From Ifrita kowaldi (lineage: Eukaryota; Chordata; Aves; Passeriformes; Cinclosomatidae), in assembly GCA_013398055.1 (NCBI GenBank), contig VZRS01001420.1:176488-240487 (forward strand): DNA of 64,000 nt. Direction: 5' to 3'. This document shows positions 36,369-50,700 of this stretch, in pieces; position 1 is the stretch's first letter; the number at the start of each line of letters is the position of its first letter. A program made the translations under genes and the position numbers. The notes under the pieces are model-generated. The model saw only the letters and a program-made list of their open reading frames with translations, ran no database searches and had not been told where the DNA came from.

Positions 36369-38272
36369 CTAAAGAAAAAAAGGAAAAAGGAGAGGAGAGA
36401 GAAAAAAAAATTGCTCTGTACATGTTTTACTGCTTGGCATTAACAGTGTCAATTATGTTTATATTTCAAATTTACTATTTTAATATATAAAAATATATGG
36501 GGAAAAAGCAGAGTCTTTGAAGATCCAGTGTATATGAGTTTTGCCTCCTGCCAAAGACCTGCTATGCCCAAACACACTGTCATTCCCAGCACCTCCATGC
36601 CCAACACGCCACGTAGGAACCAATCTCAAGCACGGGGACAAGGCATCGTGTTCAAACACATGATGGCCCTGTTACAACGAAACAGAACATTTAGAATCCT
36701 ACATTACACCCAGCTTAAGATTAAAACACCAATTTCTCTAACCACCATGGCGATAGTTTGCACATAAAAATACCGCTAACATAAAGTAATGGCTTTTGGC
36801 ATCATTATGAAAGCCAGACTGTGGATAAAAGTGAGGCAGTGAGTTATTTTTCTCAGGTGACACGGAATATTGACCAATATTTACTCTGCCCCAAAAGCAT
36901 CGCAAATGAGAGAACGTGAAGATTTGATCCAAGCTTTAATGAAACAACTCTTCACAGCCAATTTTTTTATTCCTGTTGACTCCAGTGGTCAACTTGTCAA
37001 AAAAAAAAAAAGTGAATTGTTTATTAGAGGATTAGCATCTCTGTTTGAAGACTGAAATGCAGAAGTTGGTCTAAAAACATCAGTGGCTCCTGAACTTTCT
37101 TGCTCTTATAAATTTACAAATTTTACAATCGCTTACCGTAAAGCTTTAAAAGCATTCTTAGGCCAATCCACCATTCCAAAAACGATAGAGCCCAGCTCTG
37201 CCAAGATCCCTGAGGAATTTTCACACTGATGTTGGGTTTACTTTATATCAGAAGCCAACTCTGAAATGTCTGACACTGAAAATGGAACCAACTGCCTTCA
37301 GTCTTGACCAAAAAATCTCAGCACCTCCCAACAAGCCACTCAGCACATGAAAATAAATCGAGATGAACAAAAGAGTAACTTCTTTCAAATTTATGGTTGC
37401 AAAATTAGTTTGTCCTCTGCAAGCCCAAAGCAAACGACTGGGTTTCAACGTGTTGAGAAATGATTAAACTTGTGATATTAAAAAGGCAACACATGCCGCT
37501 CTTTTTTAGAATAGCTAGTTTCTTTTGACAAAGCAGTGACAATGCCTAAAATAATCCTAACTTCATCATTGTATTAAAACCAGCCACATGATATTAACAG
37601 ACAGAATGTCATCTAAAGCCCTAAACAAAGTCCAGTTGTTCACTTCCCAAACTGCTTTGATAAAAGCCATTGTTCTGAACTGTATCTAGTTAAAAAGCTG
37701 TAAATACTATGACGATCAAAGCAGAACTTTATGCCAACAAAGCCTTCTTCAGAATCACTGGCTAATTCAGTGCCCACAGTGTTGATTTAAGCTCCAGCTA
37801 GTTCAAACTATTTGTCCCATGGGAAAGAGTTAAAAGCAGCTTGCACTGACTTAGTAATTTACTAGCAAAATGATATTGATTTACTAGCTGTCTGGTTTCA
37901 TAAACTGTACACATTACAGTAGTCTTCACCATGGTACCAAATTGAAGTAAGATAAAGAAAAGATCACCAACATCATGATTTACACTAACAAAGCCTTGGA
38001 AATTCATTTAGGAATTAAATTGAGAGCTAATTGCAATTGGACACAAAAGGATATTATTGTACGTCAGGACTGCATTCACAGCTTGCTTGACTTCAGTTTT
38101 TTACGTTTTTATTGTCCTCAGTCATAATTCTAACATGGTTCAGCTGTGACACTTTGGACCGTATTAGAATAGTTTTTCCTTTAGTGGCTTAATTTTGCAA
38201 CAGATGAAGTGCAACACACACATTTTGCATATTCATTGTGGAAGTATTTGTGTAGCAGCACAAAGGTAAATG

Positions 38273-38290
38273 TGTGCATGGACATGCACA
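38273..38290. repeat. 8-bp inverted repeat in a TG/CA-rich stretch
   Basis: TGTGCATG and CATGCACA flank GA. Alternating purine-pyrimidine sequence continues around it (38271-38297), so it may simply reflect a decayed TG/CA repeat. Confidence 0.75.
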
Positions 38291-38989
38291 TGTGCACCCA
38301 GGATGCAACATGATGAAGCCACAAGTGCTGTAGTGAAGCCAGAAAAAACAACTTAAACCAGCTATAAACAGAACCTAGATGGTTTGCTGCTCTTTACGTA
38401 GAGCTGGGTGGGAAAAGACATCACACTTCCACTGGACCCAGCCATGCTGGAAGGAGTTGTACCCCATGTGAACACAGGCTTAGAAGCAAACATTGCAGCC
38501 AGAGCAATAGCTAAGGGTCTATACAAAGTTTCTGCAGAAATACAGTTTAGATGATAAAGGCAGACTCAAAATATTTCATCCCAATCTAACTCCTTCTGAA
38601 AGCAAGAAAGTCACAACACCAAACATGGACCTGGGCAAGGATCACTTGAATCAGGGGGTGAGGGAAAACAGGCTCCTGAGTTTTGAAGCACTTGGTGACT
38701 TAGACAGAGCCTCAAAGACTGAGATGACAGCCTGCCAAGGTTTCCTCGAGGTCTGAGGCCCAGCAATGTGCAGTCTGAGCTCTCTGCTGACAGCCCTTAA
38801 CTGACAGAGACAGTCTTGTCCACAGAGAATTTTACTGAAGTGTGGCACTGGAAGATTTGAACAGAGGGGGAAAAGTATTGGTGCCAGTTTCCCTCCTTCT
38901 GTCCAGGGCTCTGTTTTTGCTCCTGTCATGTATGGGCACACACTGTAACTCCATGTTCTGCAAATTATTCGTGTGCATGTGGTCTCAGG

Positions 38990-39029
38990 CCTTGCAATGT
39001 ACTACTTACTCACCTTGCAATGTACTACT
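38990..39029. repeat. Short tandem duplication, 23-bp offset
   Basis: The 17-mer CCTTGCAATGTACTACT occurs at 38990-39006 and again exactly at 39013-39029, an offset of 23 bp. The identity suggests a recent local duplication. Confidence 0.9.
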
Positions 39030-41651
39030 CAAAGTAACCAAGTATAGCAGAAGTGGGCACTGAGGTAACAGAAATGAAATCCAGGTGTTAACAGGGCTGA
39101 TCAGAACTCCAAAACAAGGGGATTTTTACTGTCACTTGTAACACCCAGTAAATAACAACAGCTACATTGACACACATTACAAAAATCAAACACAGTGCTG
39201 TCAGATGGAGAAAAAAAGATTATTTGGCCAAACTTTTGTTTGGCTGTTATGAAAGATGACATAATTGTCTTGAATTTGGTCATGCAGACTTCAAAGGAGA
39301 AGTGGTGCCAGAGAACGAAGGTCAGCTTATGCAGTTTTATTATTATTCAGACATCCATTACATAAGGCTTGGATATGTAAATGTTTAGCATTCAGCATAA
39401 CAAAGATTCGGCTTCTCAAGAGAAATGCTCTGGTACCTTAAATGTTTGTTTTACAGAGTTTATAGCATACAATTTTTCTTTAAACACAAACAAACACAAG
39501 GCAAGTCCATAGTATTTGACACAAGAGTGACTGCCAGCAATATGTGCAATGAAAGAAATGTTGAGACCTGGCACAAAGATTCATCTGCCAGAGTCCCCAG
39601 GTGACAGTCCCTCTGCCATGCACATATCAACACAAATCCTGCCCTGTGACAGCCCCTGAGCACCTCCCCAGGGCAAGGTGCCCAGCTCTGTCAGGTTCCA
39701 GAAGAGATTCAGTGCAACCTCTGGGCAGCAGATGTCCCAATGTGACGCAGATCATGATAGATCCATGAAAGTGCTCCATTCAAACAGGTTAAAGTGATGT
39801 GGCTCACAAAACAAGTCTTTGACACTTCAAGTAAGGACTTTGATATGGAGGAATATTTACCAATACACCTGCTACTATGCCAGTGTCACTGCAGCTCTCT
39901 GGGTGGCTGTGCTTTTGTTTTCCTCATGGCTGCTTAATGAAGTGGTTGGTATTTACTCACTCAGGCTTGCTGAATTCCAAAGGAGAATCAGCAAAAGGAG
40001 TTACACTGGCACAGTTATAGCATATTGCTATTTAATAACACATTTCTTATAATTAAATACAGAATTTAGGTTCTTCAGATTAAACTCATCCAAGGGAAAG
40101 AACCTGCTGAAGGGTATAAACACCACTTCAGTACCACTGAAGGCCTAAATTAAGCAATACCCAAAGCTCAGTGCTGGCCCTTCTCCCAGGAGTGAATTTC
40201 ATCCTTGATGGTGTTTTGAACAGAGATGAACCATTTCCTTTTCATTGCTTCTTCCCACTCTCACAACCCATAAATACTATTAACACTATCCTGACTTTCA
40301 GAGACTTCCAAAGCACAAGGTTACGTTGGTCTTCACTAATCTTCATGTGCCATTTGCTTCTCCTCATACCTACAACAGCTCCAAACAGAGGTAGCACAAG
40401 GAATTATGGCACTGAAGGGAAAATATCCTGCCTGAGTAGCTCTGTGATGCATTTCCCAGATTCTTCTTTCCAGACACTACACTTGGTGGAAGAGGTATCA
40501 AATTGCACTGATGACTGTATCCATGAGCAGGAAAGAACAAGCATTTACCTGCAGATAATCACTGGATATGCTATTCAGCCCCAGAACTGCACCCTTCACT
40601 TTTAACTCCGGCTGTTATGTCTAGAGCTTTGCAACAAGCTACTCTAGAAATCGCTTTCGCTGCTAAGGTCACATACAAAAATGATTTACACCTGTATTTT
40701 GTACTCTAAGTGAGGTGTAGAATGCAGATTACAGATCTAGGAAAAACTATTTCACTTGTGGCAGCAACTAAAGAGAAGAACAGTCAAAACATATTTCCAG
40801 ACAAATAAGAATTATAAATAAAAGATCTTGCATTGCCTAGTTTTAGCTTAAAAACTTCCACTTGTTTCCTTAAAAGAGATTCCAAGATATTTCCTGATAT
40901 ATTTCTACTACTGCTGAGTGTATTATATATTACCTAATTGTGCACTGTATATGTCATTGAGTTTAATAAATCTTTTACTTCTATGTACCAAAGTAAATTA
41001 TGTATTATTCTGTATGTTAAAAAGAACATATCTGGAATTTTAAAATCCTGGAGAAAAGACAATGCATCATTATTTTAGACTGATAAAAAACACCTGGGAG
41101 TAAATGCAGTTATTTTAAGCAGATGTTTAGAACTAATTAGTTTTAAAATTGTTAACATTATTTCAGTTACCTATTCCTTGCACTTGGCCTCAACACTGCA
41201 AACTCACTGTAAAATGGAACCCGTGCCCCATAATAACATTTCAGAAACACAAGCTGGTAAAGCTCAGTAACAAGGTGAATCACCAGCAAGGAATCAGTCA
41301 AAAGGCAAATGGACTCATTGAGCCACATGAAAAAATACATCTGGGGGCTCAGATGGACTTTAGACCTCTCAGTGTTCTATTCTGCAATATATTTTCATTC
41401 TACAGAAGTTTCGAATAAATTCAAATTTTGGAAAATGAAGCATGCACAAGTGTCACACAGAGGAAATATTTACAGCAGAATTCATTTTCATACTAAACTA
41501 AAGGCAAGTCTCAGCATGTTTTTCAGTATTATACTGCATCCAGATTTTTCCATTGTCAGAGTGTTGCAAAATTTCATATTGACAGCACAGGCCTGCACTG
41601 CAGGAGTTGTCAGGACAGAGTTGGAGGTTTTGGCAGGTGGAGCAAGGATAC

Positions 41652-41730
41652 TTGAGGCTTTTGGCATCCAGGAAGGGATGAAATGTTACTTGGCTGTTTG
41701 GCACCTATGAGCTAGTTGAGGCTTTTGGCA
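41652..41730. repeat. 15-bp direct repeat, 64 bp apart
   Basis: TTGAGGCTTTTGGCA occurs at 41652-41666 and at 41716-41730. The bases between are unrelated. It may be a decayed duplication or chance. Confidence 0.8.
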
Positions 41731-43257
41731 CTGGAGAGAGTCTGTATCACCTCCTTCCTTCTTTGTGAGCAGTAACAGAGGGAACATGGAATTTGTGGGC
41801 ATGGAGAAGAAATCGTGGTTCCCTCCCTAGCTACTCCAAGCAGAAAGCAACTGCATTGGAATACCTGACACCTACAGCTATTTCTGCATCCAACTGCTAA
41901 GGACAGCACCTACGCGTTCCTGCTAAAAGGAATCAGCATTGAAGTACTTAAAGCATAATTAAGTTGGTATTTTTCAATTTCTGAGTTAATTACATTGTTC
42001 AGATGGTTTTATAAAGACTCCACACAAATTCTGTTTTACTTGCTGCTGACAGGTTTGATGACCTACACCAGAGTCCCAGGGTACCTTTTTATCCCTTTGC
42101 TGACTTTGACAACCGAAGCACTTGCTTCTGGCCTCTCCTCTGAACAGCAGCAAACTGTTTTATTTTCTTGGGTGATATTCCATAAATTACTGTTTTGACA
42201 GACAAATGTCTAGCAAAGAGAGAAACCCTTTTTAAAACCCTGGTAAGCACATCCTGCAAACACTGGTGCATTACATCACTGGCAATGCACCTGAAAATCT
42301 AGACTTAGTTGCCCAGATTTACATTCATGCTTGCTCAACAGAACCATACAAGCCCTGTATCTGCTCATCTGCAGCAGCAAATATTGTCCCACGTTCTCCA
42401 GTATTAGAACACAGAGAAGATACGATCCTGAGAACAGGGAGGAAGGCTATGCACTCACTTGGGTGATATTCAGGCTAGTAGGTAGTCCAAGTCTCTAACC
42501 AGTTTTTAAGAGCTTTTAGGTCCAGCCACCCAGGACAGCTGACCAGGATCAAAAATATGAAAAACTTTTCCCTGAGTTTCCAGCATTTAGTTGTCTTCCA
42601 AGATTTAAAAGTACATGTGACTACGTAGATGGAAATTTATAAATCTGAACTCTCAATACATTCCCATTCCTCTGAATGTGCCCCATCTTAAATGGAAACT
42701 ACACTGAGAAATGTTTAGCATCACTCCAATTCCCTCCATTTCTAAGTGGTCTGGAGAATTATAACTTGAAGATTTGCACGTGCAGCTGGCAAACAGCTCA
42801 AAAGCCACAGAACCTGGAAAACGCACAGAGGTTCTGAAAGGAAACATAACCAAGAAACCAATATAAATTTTAGCACACTCTGCCCACTTTCTCAGTAGCC
42901 AGCCTGAAGCAAACACTTGCCAGGGCCTGGAAGACAGATAAAGGCAGAATTTCAAAATAGGCAAAAAAGAAGGAATGGGATACTTTAAAACGTTTATTAG
43001 AAACACAATAATCTTTTTAAAAATATCATTGATTATATTAACATTCCCAATGAAGAACCTTAAAGTTATACCCTAGTACGTAAAAAAATAATTTATAAAT
43101 CATAATCACTAGAAAATATTCTCCACAATATGGTATTTAAATACTCACTCCTTGCATTTAGTTGTGCAAAGAAAACTTGGCACAGACATAATGAGAGCAT
43201 TTTCACAAAACAAATACAATAAGAAATCTTTAAAGTTCCTCTTTGCAGCTTTTAAGG

Positions 43258-43400
43258 TTATGCATTATGTCCATTTTACAGATGAGAATCTGACCTCAGG
43301 AAGAGGGATGAAGTGCATTGTGAGAGTAGCACAGCTGAGATTTTTATCTCAGTGCCCAAAGGCAAATTTTCATGCATTTTATAGAGCTCTTCCACCTCCC
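43258..43400 (+). mobile_element. Probable ancient MIR-type SINE remnant
   Basis: The stretch contains GCATTATGTCCATTTTACAG followed by ATGAG, very close to the MIR core ATTATCCCCATTTTACAGATGAG. It is followed in the right order by degraded matches to the later MIR parts: a CTGA...CAG...AGAGG stretch, a GCACAGCT match to the ACACAGCT box, and CTCTTCCAC resembling the GCTCTTTCCACTAC end. Order and orientation agree along about 140 bp, with heavy divergence, as expected for a SINE family active in early amniotes. Recognition is from memory. Chance similarity of the distal part is possible, but the 5' core match is long. Confidence 0.6.
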
Positions 43401-46400
43401 GTTTTTCAACTCTAAACATTGCCCTTTCAAATATGGGTATCTACAGTAGGTACAAAGTGTGAAGAGGAAGACAATCTTCAAGACATTTTGATATGTTAAT
43501 TATCTCTGGGCCTACTAATAAATTTGCATTAACACCAGTCCATATATTTCCTGGAGTCCATAAAACAGTGGCAATTCACAAAAGCTTTACTGAATGCATA
43601 TTCGAAATTTGCACCTGGATACACTGGATTTTTCCACCTTCACACGGCACACCACATGTTCCCCATCCAGCACAAACAGTGTGACAGGTCAGCCAGAGTC
43701 CAACGTGCAGAATGCCTCAGGTGCATAATAGAAAAAGAGATTCCAGTTTCTGGGAAGTATATCTGGCATTATTTTTTTTAAATTAACTTATTAAATGTAT
43801 TTGCAAACATCCAAATGAAGGTTCTTTTAAATGCTTTACCATGCAGTTTTAAAAACTGGTCTCACTTCGGCGCATGCAGGGGAAAAACAAGAGCAATGAA
43901 AGGATGGGCATTATGTCTTTGAAAGGCAAGGACCATCAGCTTTCAAAGATCACACGGGGGCACATAGGTGCCACTGTCAAATAAGCAAAATCTTTCTTGC
44001 TGAAGCTTATTTTTCAGGGGTTTTTTCCCATATTCTGATGCCATGTGAAATTGCACTACTACTTCAGTCATCACGTATTTTTCAATGCTTTTAAATAATG
44101 CTTTCCACGTACGAGAACGGTACAAACAAAAAGAAACCCTACACATTTCTCCTGATGGTCAGGTACCTATCACAGACTCGACTCCTCTTGATAAAATACC
44201 TGTGCTGGTTTAGGACTCCTCATGTCCTTCTTGATGTGCTCCCTTGATGAAGACCCACTTGACAGTAGCTGAGGAAGTCATTCTAGGGTAGGGACAGCTA
44301 TGCCAGGAATGCTGTCAGCTATTGAAGCTCTACATTAAAATCAACAAGGCAGCAAACTTACAGTTTACGGTAGGAGAAAAGCGACAGGGGAGAGCATGGG
44401 GGGGACTTGTTTCTCAGCCTACAGGTGAACTGTGAGAACCACAAACACCACCAAACTTCTCTCCTGCTGATTTGCGGTGGCCCAGGTGGCATTTGCCCAA
44501 ATTACCACTGCAAAGCCCAAAGTATGAGAAAGGCTGTTCTGCTCCCACCACACATGATTGACACAACGGCACCACTTGCTCACACAACCTTATTGATTAC
44601 TGTATTATGCTGAACTTGTTGAAGGGTTAATTTTCCAAGACTCTTGTGTACAAAACTTACAGACAGGTTATGGAAAAGTAAATAAAGAGGGAGTGTGGGC
44701 ATTTAGAATTACTTATGGTGCATACTATTTCCCTCACAGTTTATAACATCATAACAAGCTTTATTCCATCACAGTGACATATGAGGTATTTGATTTAAAG
44801 CAACACCCTAAAAACCATCACTTAAAAATACACAAGTCATAGACACTTACGTATAGTACCTTCACACACATGCTTTTGAAAGAAAAGTCATGTTTTCACT
44901 ATTTGGTTACAGCTTTTTTTTTCCTTTTTTAGGAAAATGTTTAGAGAATTTACAATGAAAAAAACCCACTGAAACCAATCCTTTTTCTCAGAAAAAAATT
45001 ACTGCACCTCTAACTTTTAAAAGAGCCCCAATACATATATTTTAAAAATTTGTTTAAAATAATTTTCCTGACTTGAGACACTGTCTGCCAAGTTCCTGCT
45101 AGAAGCAAAATTTTATGGCTAACTGCCAAACCTATGAATAAAAGGAGTTTATAGGGGAAATACTGACAGAAGAATAAACTGTAGCAAGAGCAGCCAGTAT
45201 AGGAAAGTCTTTCTCGTGCATTTTGTCTATCCATAATCTGCAGTATTCGTAACCCTGGATATTGGGATATTGCACTCCTGCCTGCCTCAATTTCATACCA
45301 AGATTATCCACAGTGCCAGACCAATGATTTGATTAGAGGTATTCATACCCCATCACTGAGATGAGGCATCCAAACTCCTCATTTGTGAACAAGTGATTCT
45401 ACTCATGCCTCCTGCCTCACCCTGCTATTTAATACTACATGTAGCACTTTTAATGGTAATATTTCTATAAAAGTAATGCAAAGCAGATCACGGACCATGA
45501 GCAGATACAGTCTGGCAACAGAACAAATGTCAAAAGGAAAAATATTAAGTACATATTGTTAGATGACAGCAATTACACAAATCCTAAATTTTATTTCTAT
45601 AAATGGAGACAAGTTTATAAATTTTGAATTTCAAAGGAATTATTTTGTGTTAATGTATTTGTTACCCCTGATTTTTAAGGTAGATATCACTTTTTGAAGA
45701 ACCGTTTTAAATTATTGTATTGAAAGAGAGGATTTACTAAGCCTATAACTGAAAAGCAGTCTGACTGAAATTCTGCCCAAAGTAACTCTAAAACTTGTCA
45801 GCCTGATCATGGTACCTCTTTACTGTGGCATAAATCAAATTTAGCCAGATGAGTTTTCTTCTCAGAGAAAACAGTTCTTGCCCCTTTAACCATGAGCTGA
45901 TCTTTGGGTGATATTAAGCAATGGCATAACCGATCCAAAATCAAAATATAATTTTAGTGTTTCTTTTTATTACTCATGCTTAAATTAGAGACAAATTTAA
46001 TGTTTAAGTTTGCTCAGCTCCACTGGCTCCAGCTGATTTCCTGCCCTTGAAGAACAGTTCCATTCATTGTTTGGAAGGGGTCGCTTTACACAAGGGCAGC
46101 CTGGCTTGAGGATGTTGGGAGCCTTCCTTGGTGGGCACCTGCACTGCTAAAATGGGTCCTGAAGCTGCTCCTGCTCTGTCAGAGCTGTAACTTTTGTTTG
46201 ATCTCTGGTTATTCACAGTCAAAAGCTTGTACCAATTCTGACATCTCAAGCTTCCTCCAGCTATGTTCCCTCACAGGCACCAAAACACATTGAATTCTTC
46301 AGGACGTTTTTTGGGTTTTGAGTGATTTTTTTAGATAAGATTAAAAAAAAAAAAATCCCAGAAACCAACCAACCAAAAAAACCACCAAACATTAAAAATC

Positions 46401-47674
46401 TCCTACCTATATCTCATCTTGCAGAGGATATGCAGAAGTTCTGAGGGCAGATTTTGGATATAACTTACGTACAGGTTAAAAAAAGACTGTTGCTGAGAAA
46501 AAAAGGTCCACGTGCAGAGAACGGTTTCCCAGAAATGTATTTTATGTGGGATTAAAAATGTAATATTCTCTTGTCATTCCTTTCCACTTTGAGTCAAATA
46601 AAATATAATCCACTGAAACTCATTTGATATCTGGTGAATAGTTTTCCTTTTATTGATTTTCTAGCTTCCAGCTTGGGGAGGAAAAAAACCTGTCTAGGGA
46701 ACAGTTACAATGGCAGCACAGGTCTAGATCCAATTCCCAAAGAAGCAAGAGAAAAAGAAAAAGCCACTGACTTTGTCTAAAGGAAGATGAGGGCTTAATT
46801 ACACATGTGGGGTAAAGACATATATTTCCCCATTTGGAAAAATGTTAGCACAACTTGCCTTCTCTTCTGTGTCCAAGTTCCTGGCTTTTAATGCTCCGAA
46901 GACAGAATTACCCAACGAATAGTGTTCATGGGAGAAAAAGACAATTTCATCTATCTTGGGTTTGACTCTGATTTCGTTCCAGATCTCTACTACTGTGCAT
47001 GTTTCACCACAGTATCTTTAGCACTCGGCACAGGGCAGCAGGCCTGGATATGGAATCTTAGCACGACTCTTTCCATATCTGTTCAGTGCCAGTGTTTCCT
47101 ATTATCAGTCCAATATTTTATGGTTATTGTATGAGCTTCCCAGCAGTACCTTCTCAAGTTCTGTAGCCTGAAACCTCCATTAACAGATGCTAAATACAAT
47201 AGTTGTTTTTCACTTTTAGATCTTGTGAAAGCCCATAAAAATGAGTGGTCAGTTTGTCCAATTTTCTGAAGAAATTTTCCAAGATTTGAACGGGCAACAT
47301 ATAAAACCACTAAAAATACTCTTGGCAGCTCATTCATTTGGATTATGTTCCTTCTGCCAAGCCAACTAATGAATAGCTTATTCCAAGATAGGACTTCCGC
47401 ATGAATTTTTTGTAGTAAAGGTAAGAATATCTATTTATAAAATTCCCTGGTTGCTTGTATTTGAAAGGTTTGGAGAAGGGAGGAGTTTTTGGGGGGTTTT
47501 GTGTGTTCTGGGTTTTATTATTAAAATGGATATTGGCATTTAGACTTAAGGAAAATTTCTGTAAATAAATTAACCAGCAAAGTCCCTTTTTGTTTTTAAT
47601 TCTGCCATATACTCTGGTAAATGAAAGATAACCAAAACATCACTGTCAGGCACTTAGTGAACAAAGCTCGATAC

Positions 47675-47735
47675 AAAAGCCATTGAAACTGATGGAAAGT
47701 ATCTCACTCACTTTGTTGGGTTTTGTATAGGACCT
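47675..47735. repeat. Possible ancient interspersed repeat fragment
   Basis: AAGCCATTGAAACTGATGGA, then CTCACTCACTTTGTTGGGTT and TTGTATAGGACCT, resemble 'CCATTGACTTCAATGGA ... CTCATTGACTTTGTTGGGCTTTGGATCAGGCCC', the same style of old repeat tail as near 11.2 kb. Strongly diverged, with no clear boundaries. Confidence 0.4.
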
Positions 47736-50700
47736 ACAAGAACCCCTGAATTCCATGTCAGATATAGCCAAACTACAGATGTGGATGTGATTTCTTACCC
47801 ATATGGGCAGATAAAGATCAAAGAAGAGGGGAAATATCTCCTACATACTTTTCTCAACTTCATTTCTTTTACCAGTCTCCCCCAGCTATAAAATATTTGT
47901 TTAGAGTCTAGAATTATGGTTCTTCAAATACCCTCAAAAAATTTCCACTTAAGAATACATTTTTACACACTCACAGATTTTAAATGGTGTTTTTTTCAAC
48001 ATCTTTAGCATAGCGAAGTTCCTTTTCTGGCATGAAAGAGAGAGATATCTTTTATGTCTGTTCCCATATTCCACATACAAATTCATTTTGAAACCCTGAA
48101 AAAAACTTCCTGCTTGGTTGCACACATCTTTTTCCACTGAAATACATAAACCCAAATTAATTAAGTGAAGCTTTCCAAAGAGCTAGGAGATCAATGAGCT
48201 GTGCAGTCCACAACACACAGTTAAACGATTTTATATGGGTATATCCACTGTCAAATTACAAACACTTTTTAATGTTCCACATTTTATGGTATTACTTACT
48301 TTCTTCTTAAAATAGATCCTCAAAAGAGGCTTTTTTTCCTTAAGAAAAGATCTTGCTCACCATTTATCACTCAACTCAAAGACCACAACATAATTAGTTT
48401 ATCCTATTTATCTTGCTGAGCACAAAGGAAGATCAGCACCCATATTTTTTCCTCACTGATGCACTGCATCCATAACTTCCATGGTTTTTCAATGCACATC
48501 ATTCAACTCTATTAAAAATCATCTGAGTAGCAACCCGTGGGTTGAAAAATAAAGAGCAAGCTTCTCAGCCTTTGTAGAGATGACAAATAGCTAATGGTAA
48601 AAGCACAAATTTGGCTTGTGATCTCATTCTCCCTTCCCCTTTGTGTGTTCAAAGCCACAGCAGCAGGTAGATAAGAATAACAATCAATAAGAGAAGCTAA
48701 CTACAGCAATAAGAAAATGCTGGTTTGGAAGGCTTTGCAGTCCTGGCCAACAAATAGATTTAAAAACAAGCTAGACAAATATCCACCAGGGAAAGTTCAC
48801 TTGGATTTGGCCCTGCCTTGGGGCCAAGGTGTAGAGCACGGTGTCTTCCAGAGCCATTCTCCCTCTGATCTGTACCAGACACTGGGCTAGGGGAGACGGG
48901 CTGAGGTAGAGCTACTCTGAAGAAGCAATCAGGATTCAGAACACAAAAGTAACGAAAGGCCTGCCACTGTTTTAATCCATAGGCCTTGCAATGGCTCATA
49001 TCTGGCTTGGAGACAAGGTCCATCTCTCAGCTGCCTGCTCTTTCCAAGATGTGTGTCCTGGTTTACGCCTGCCAGAGGGAGGTCTCTTCCAAAACACGCT
49101 ATCTCACAATTTGTTTCCCACTTCAGGCAGCACCCTTCAAATCATCTAACTACTGTTTAGCTCTACTCTTTTATCACAAATCAACTCTGTGTTTCTTTTC
49201 TAATACAAAAGCAGCTTGGATGAATCAAGACCATTCCATTGTCTTCTGGAGGCTGGCTGTATATACACCTCTTCCCAGATGGTCTGTCTGGAAACAAATA
49301 TATTGCACACCCAAAAACTACTTCTCTTTCGGGGCTTTTAAGCTTGCTGACGAACTGTTCCTGCCCAATTTAGAACATTAACTTAACTCCCAAATCCTCA
49401 TTTGCACTATAAATACCACCTATTGTACGGATATACTTTCTCATTCTCTTGGCCACCCCGGTTTAACAGCTTTCTTTAGAAACGACTCATGAAACACTGG
49501 GAAGCATCATTAACACAGACAACAGCTGCTATAGCCACATTCATCTTCACTTTGCTCCACCTCGGTTCTCAGCGCTTGCATGTGGCCATGTGGAAGGTAT
49601 TGGGCAGTGCTCTGTGCTACACTGGAGAGCTACAAAAGTCCCAGGGGAAGGAAAAGGAGTGAAGAGGGGTAACCACCTACCACTCATCTATTTTCCAAAT
49701 CTGAACTGTTGTAGGGGCCAATCCCTCCCCTTCCTTCCTGACACCTCTTGTTACAGCAGGTCGCTGACCTTTCTGAAGGCTGCATTACCGAGGATCTGAC
49801 CTTAAGTTAGGCTTTACATTTGTGGTGTACTCAGTCATAAACCTATGGCACTACTGAGCCAAGGACATTTCCCTCAGCCTCAGCACTGCTTTTTTGTACA
49901 TTCTGGGGCACCAGGGAAACCTGGATTAGTCCCACCGCTTTCATTTTCTCTCATCCAAATAGTTTATGGCTTTTGACAACTGGGTCTCCTGCCTTTTGGG
50001 CATCCTTACTGCTAGAGGGACAGTTTAATACCATCTATACATTGTTGGTCTGCGTCTCACAGTTACACAATCAGAATTCATATTAGATGCCAACAGAGGG
50101 TTTTAAAAACATAACTATGAAAACATGAGAAGGATTTTAAATCTACTTTGTGTAATTTGGCTGAAGTTATCATGTTGCAAGGATATCTATTCATAGGCAA
50201 TCCTATGGGGCTTTTTTCGCCTAGTTCTCACTAGGGAATGTTTTGGAAGAAAAGTATAAAAAGACATTGTTTCCTTATTATATAATACTCCTGACTTATG
50301 CCAAGAATATTCTCATCATAAGCATGTTCATAATCTCAAAGACTGAGCTATTGCATTACTTGTGTCTATACAAATAATAGGCTTCTAAAAATATCATTCC
50401 TTGACAGTTTTTGAAAGGTGACTTACGTATGATTAAAAAACTGTGTGCTTGTGTTTGCATTTCTGATTTGTAAATCCTATCCAGTAATTAAAAGCAGATC
50501 TCAAGTGTGTCTGCACACACACAAAGTGAACACAAATCTGAGATGCATTGAGGGAAAATACAAAAATCCAATTTTGCTGGCATATAACTGTTTAGACCAA
50601 TTTTCCCAAGTAAGAGAAAATTCCTCAGTTAACGGTAAAACTGATCATGCTTTTAAAGGAAATCTCTTCTAAAATTACAACTATTAAATGCTAATGAAGG

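Noticed and set aside
49047..49100. TGTCCTGGTTT-like start of an avian endogenous-retrovirus LTR (similar wording near 44209)
   Set aside because: Only about 10 bases match. There is no matching LTR end, primer-binding site or coding remnant.
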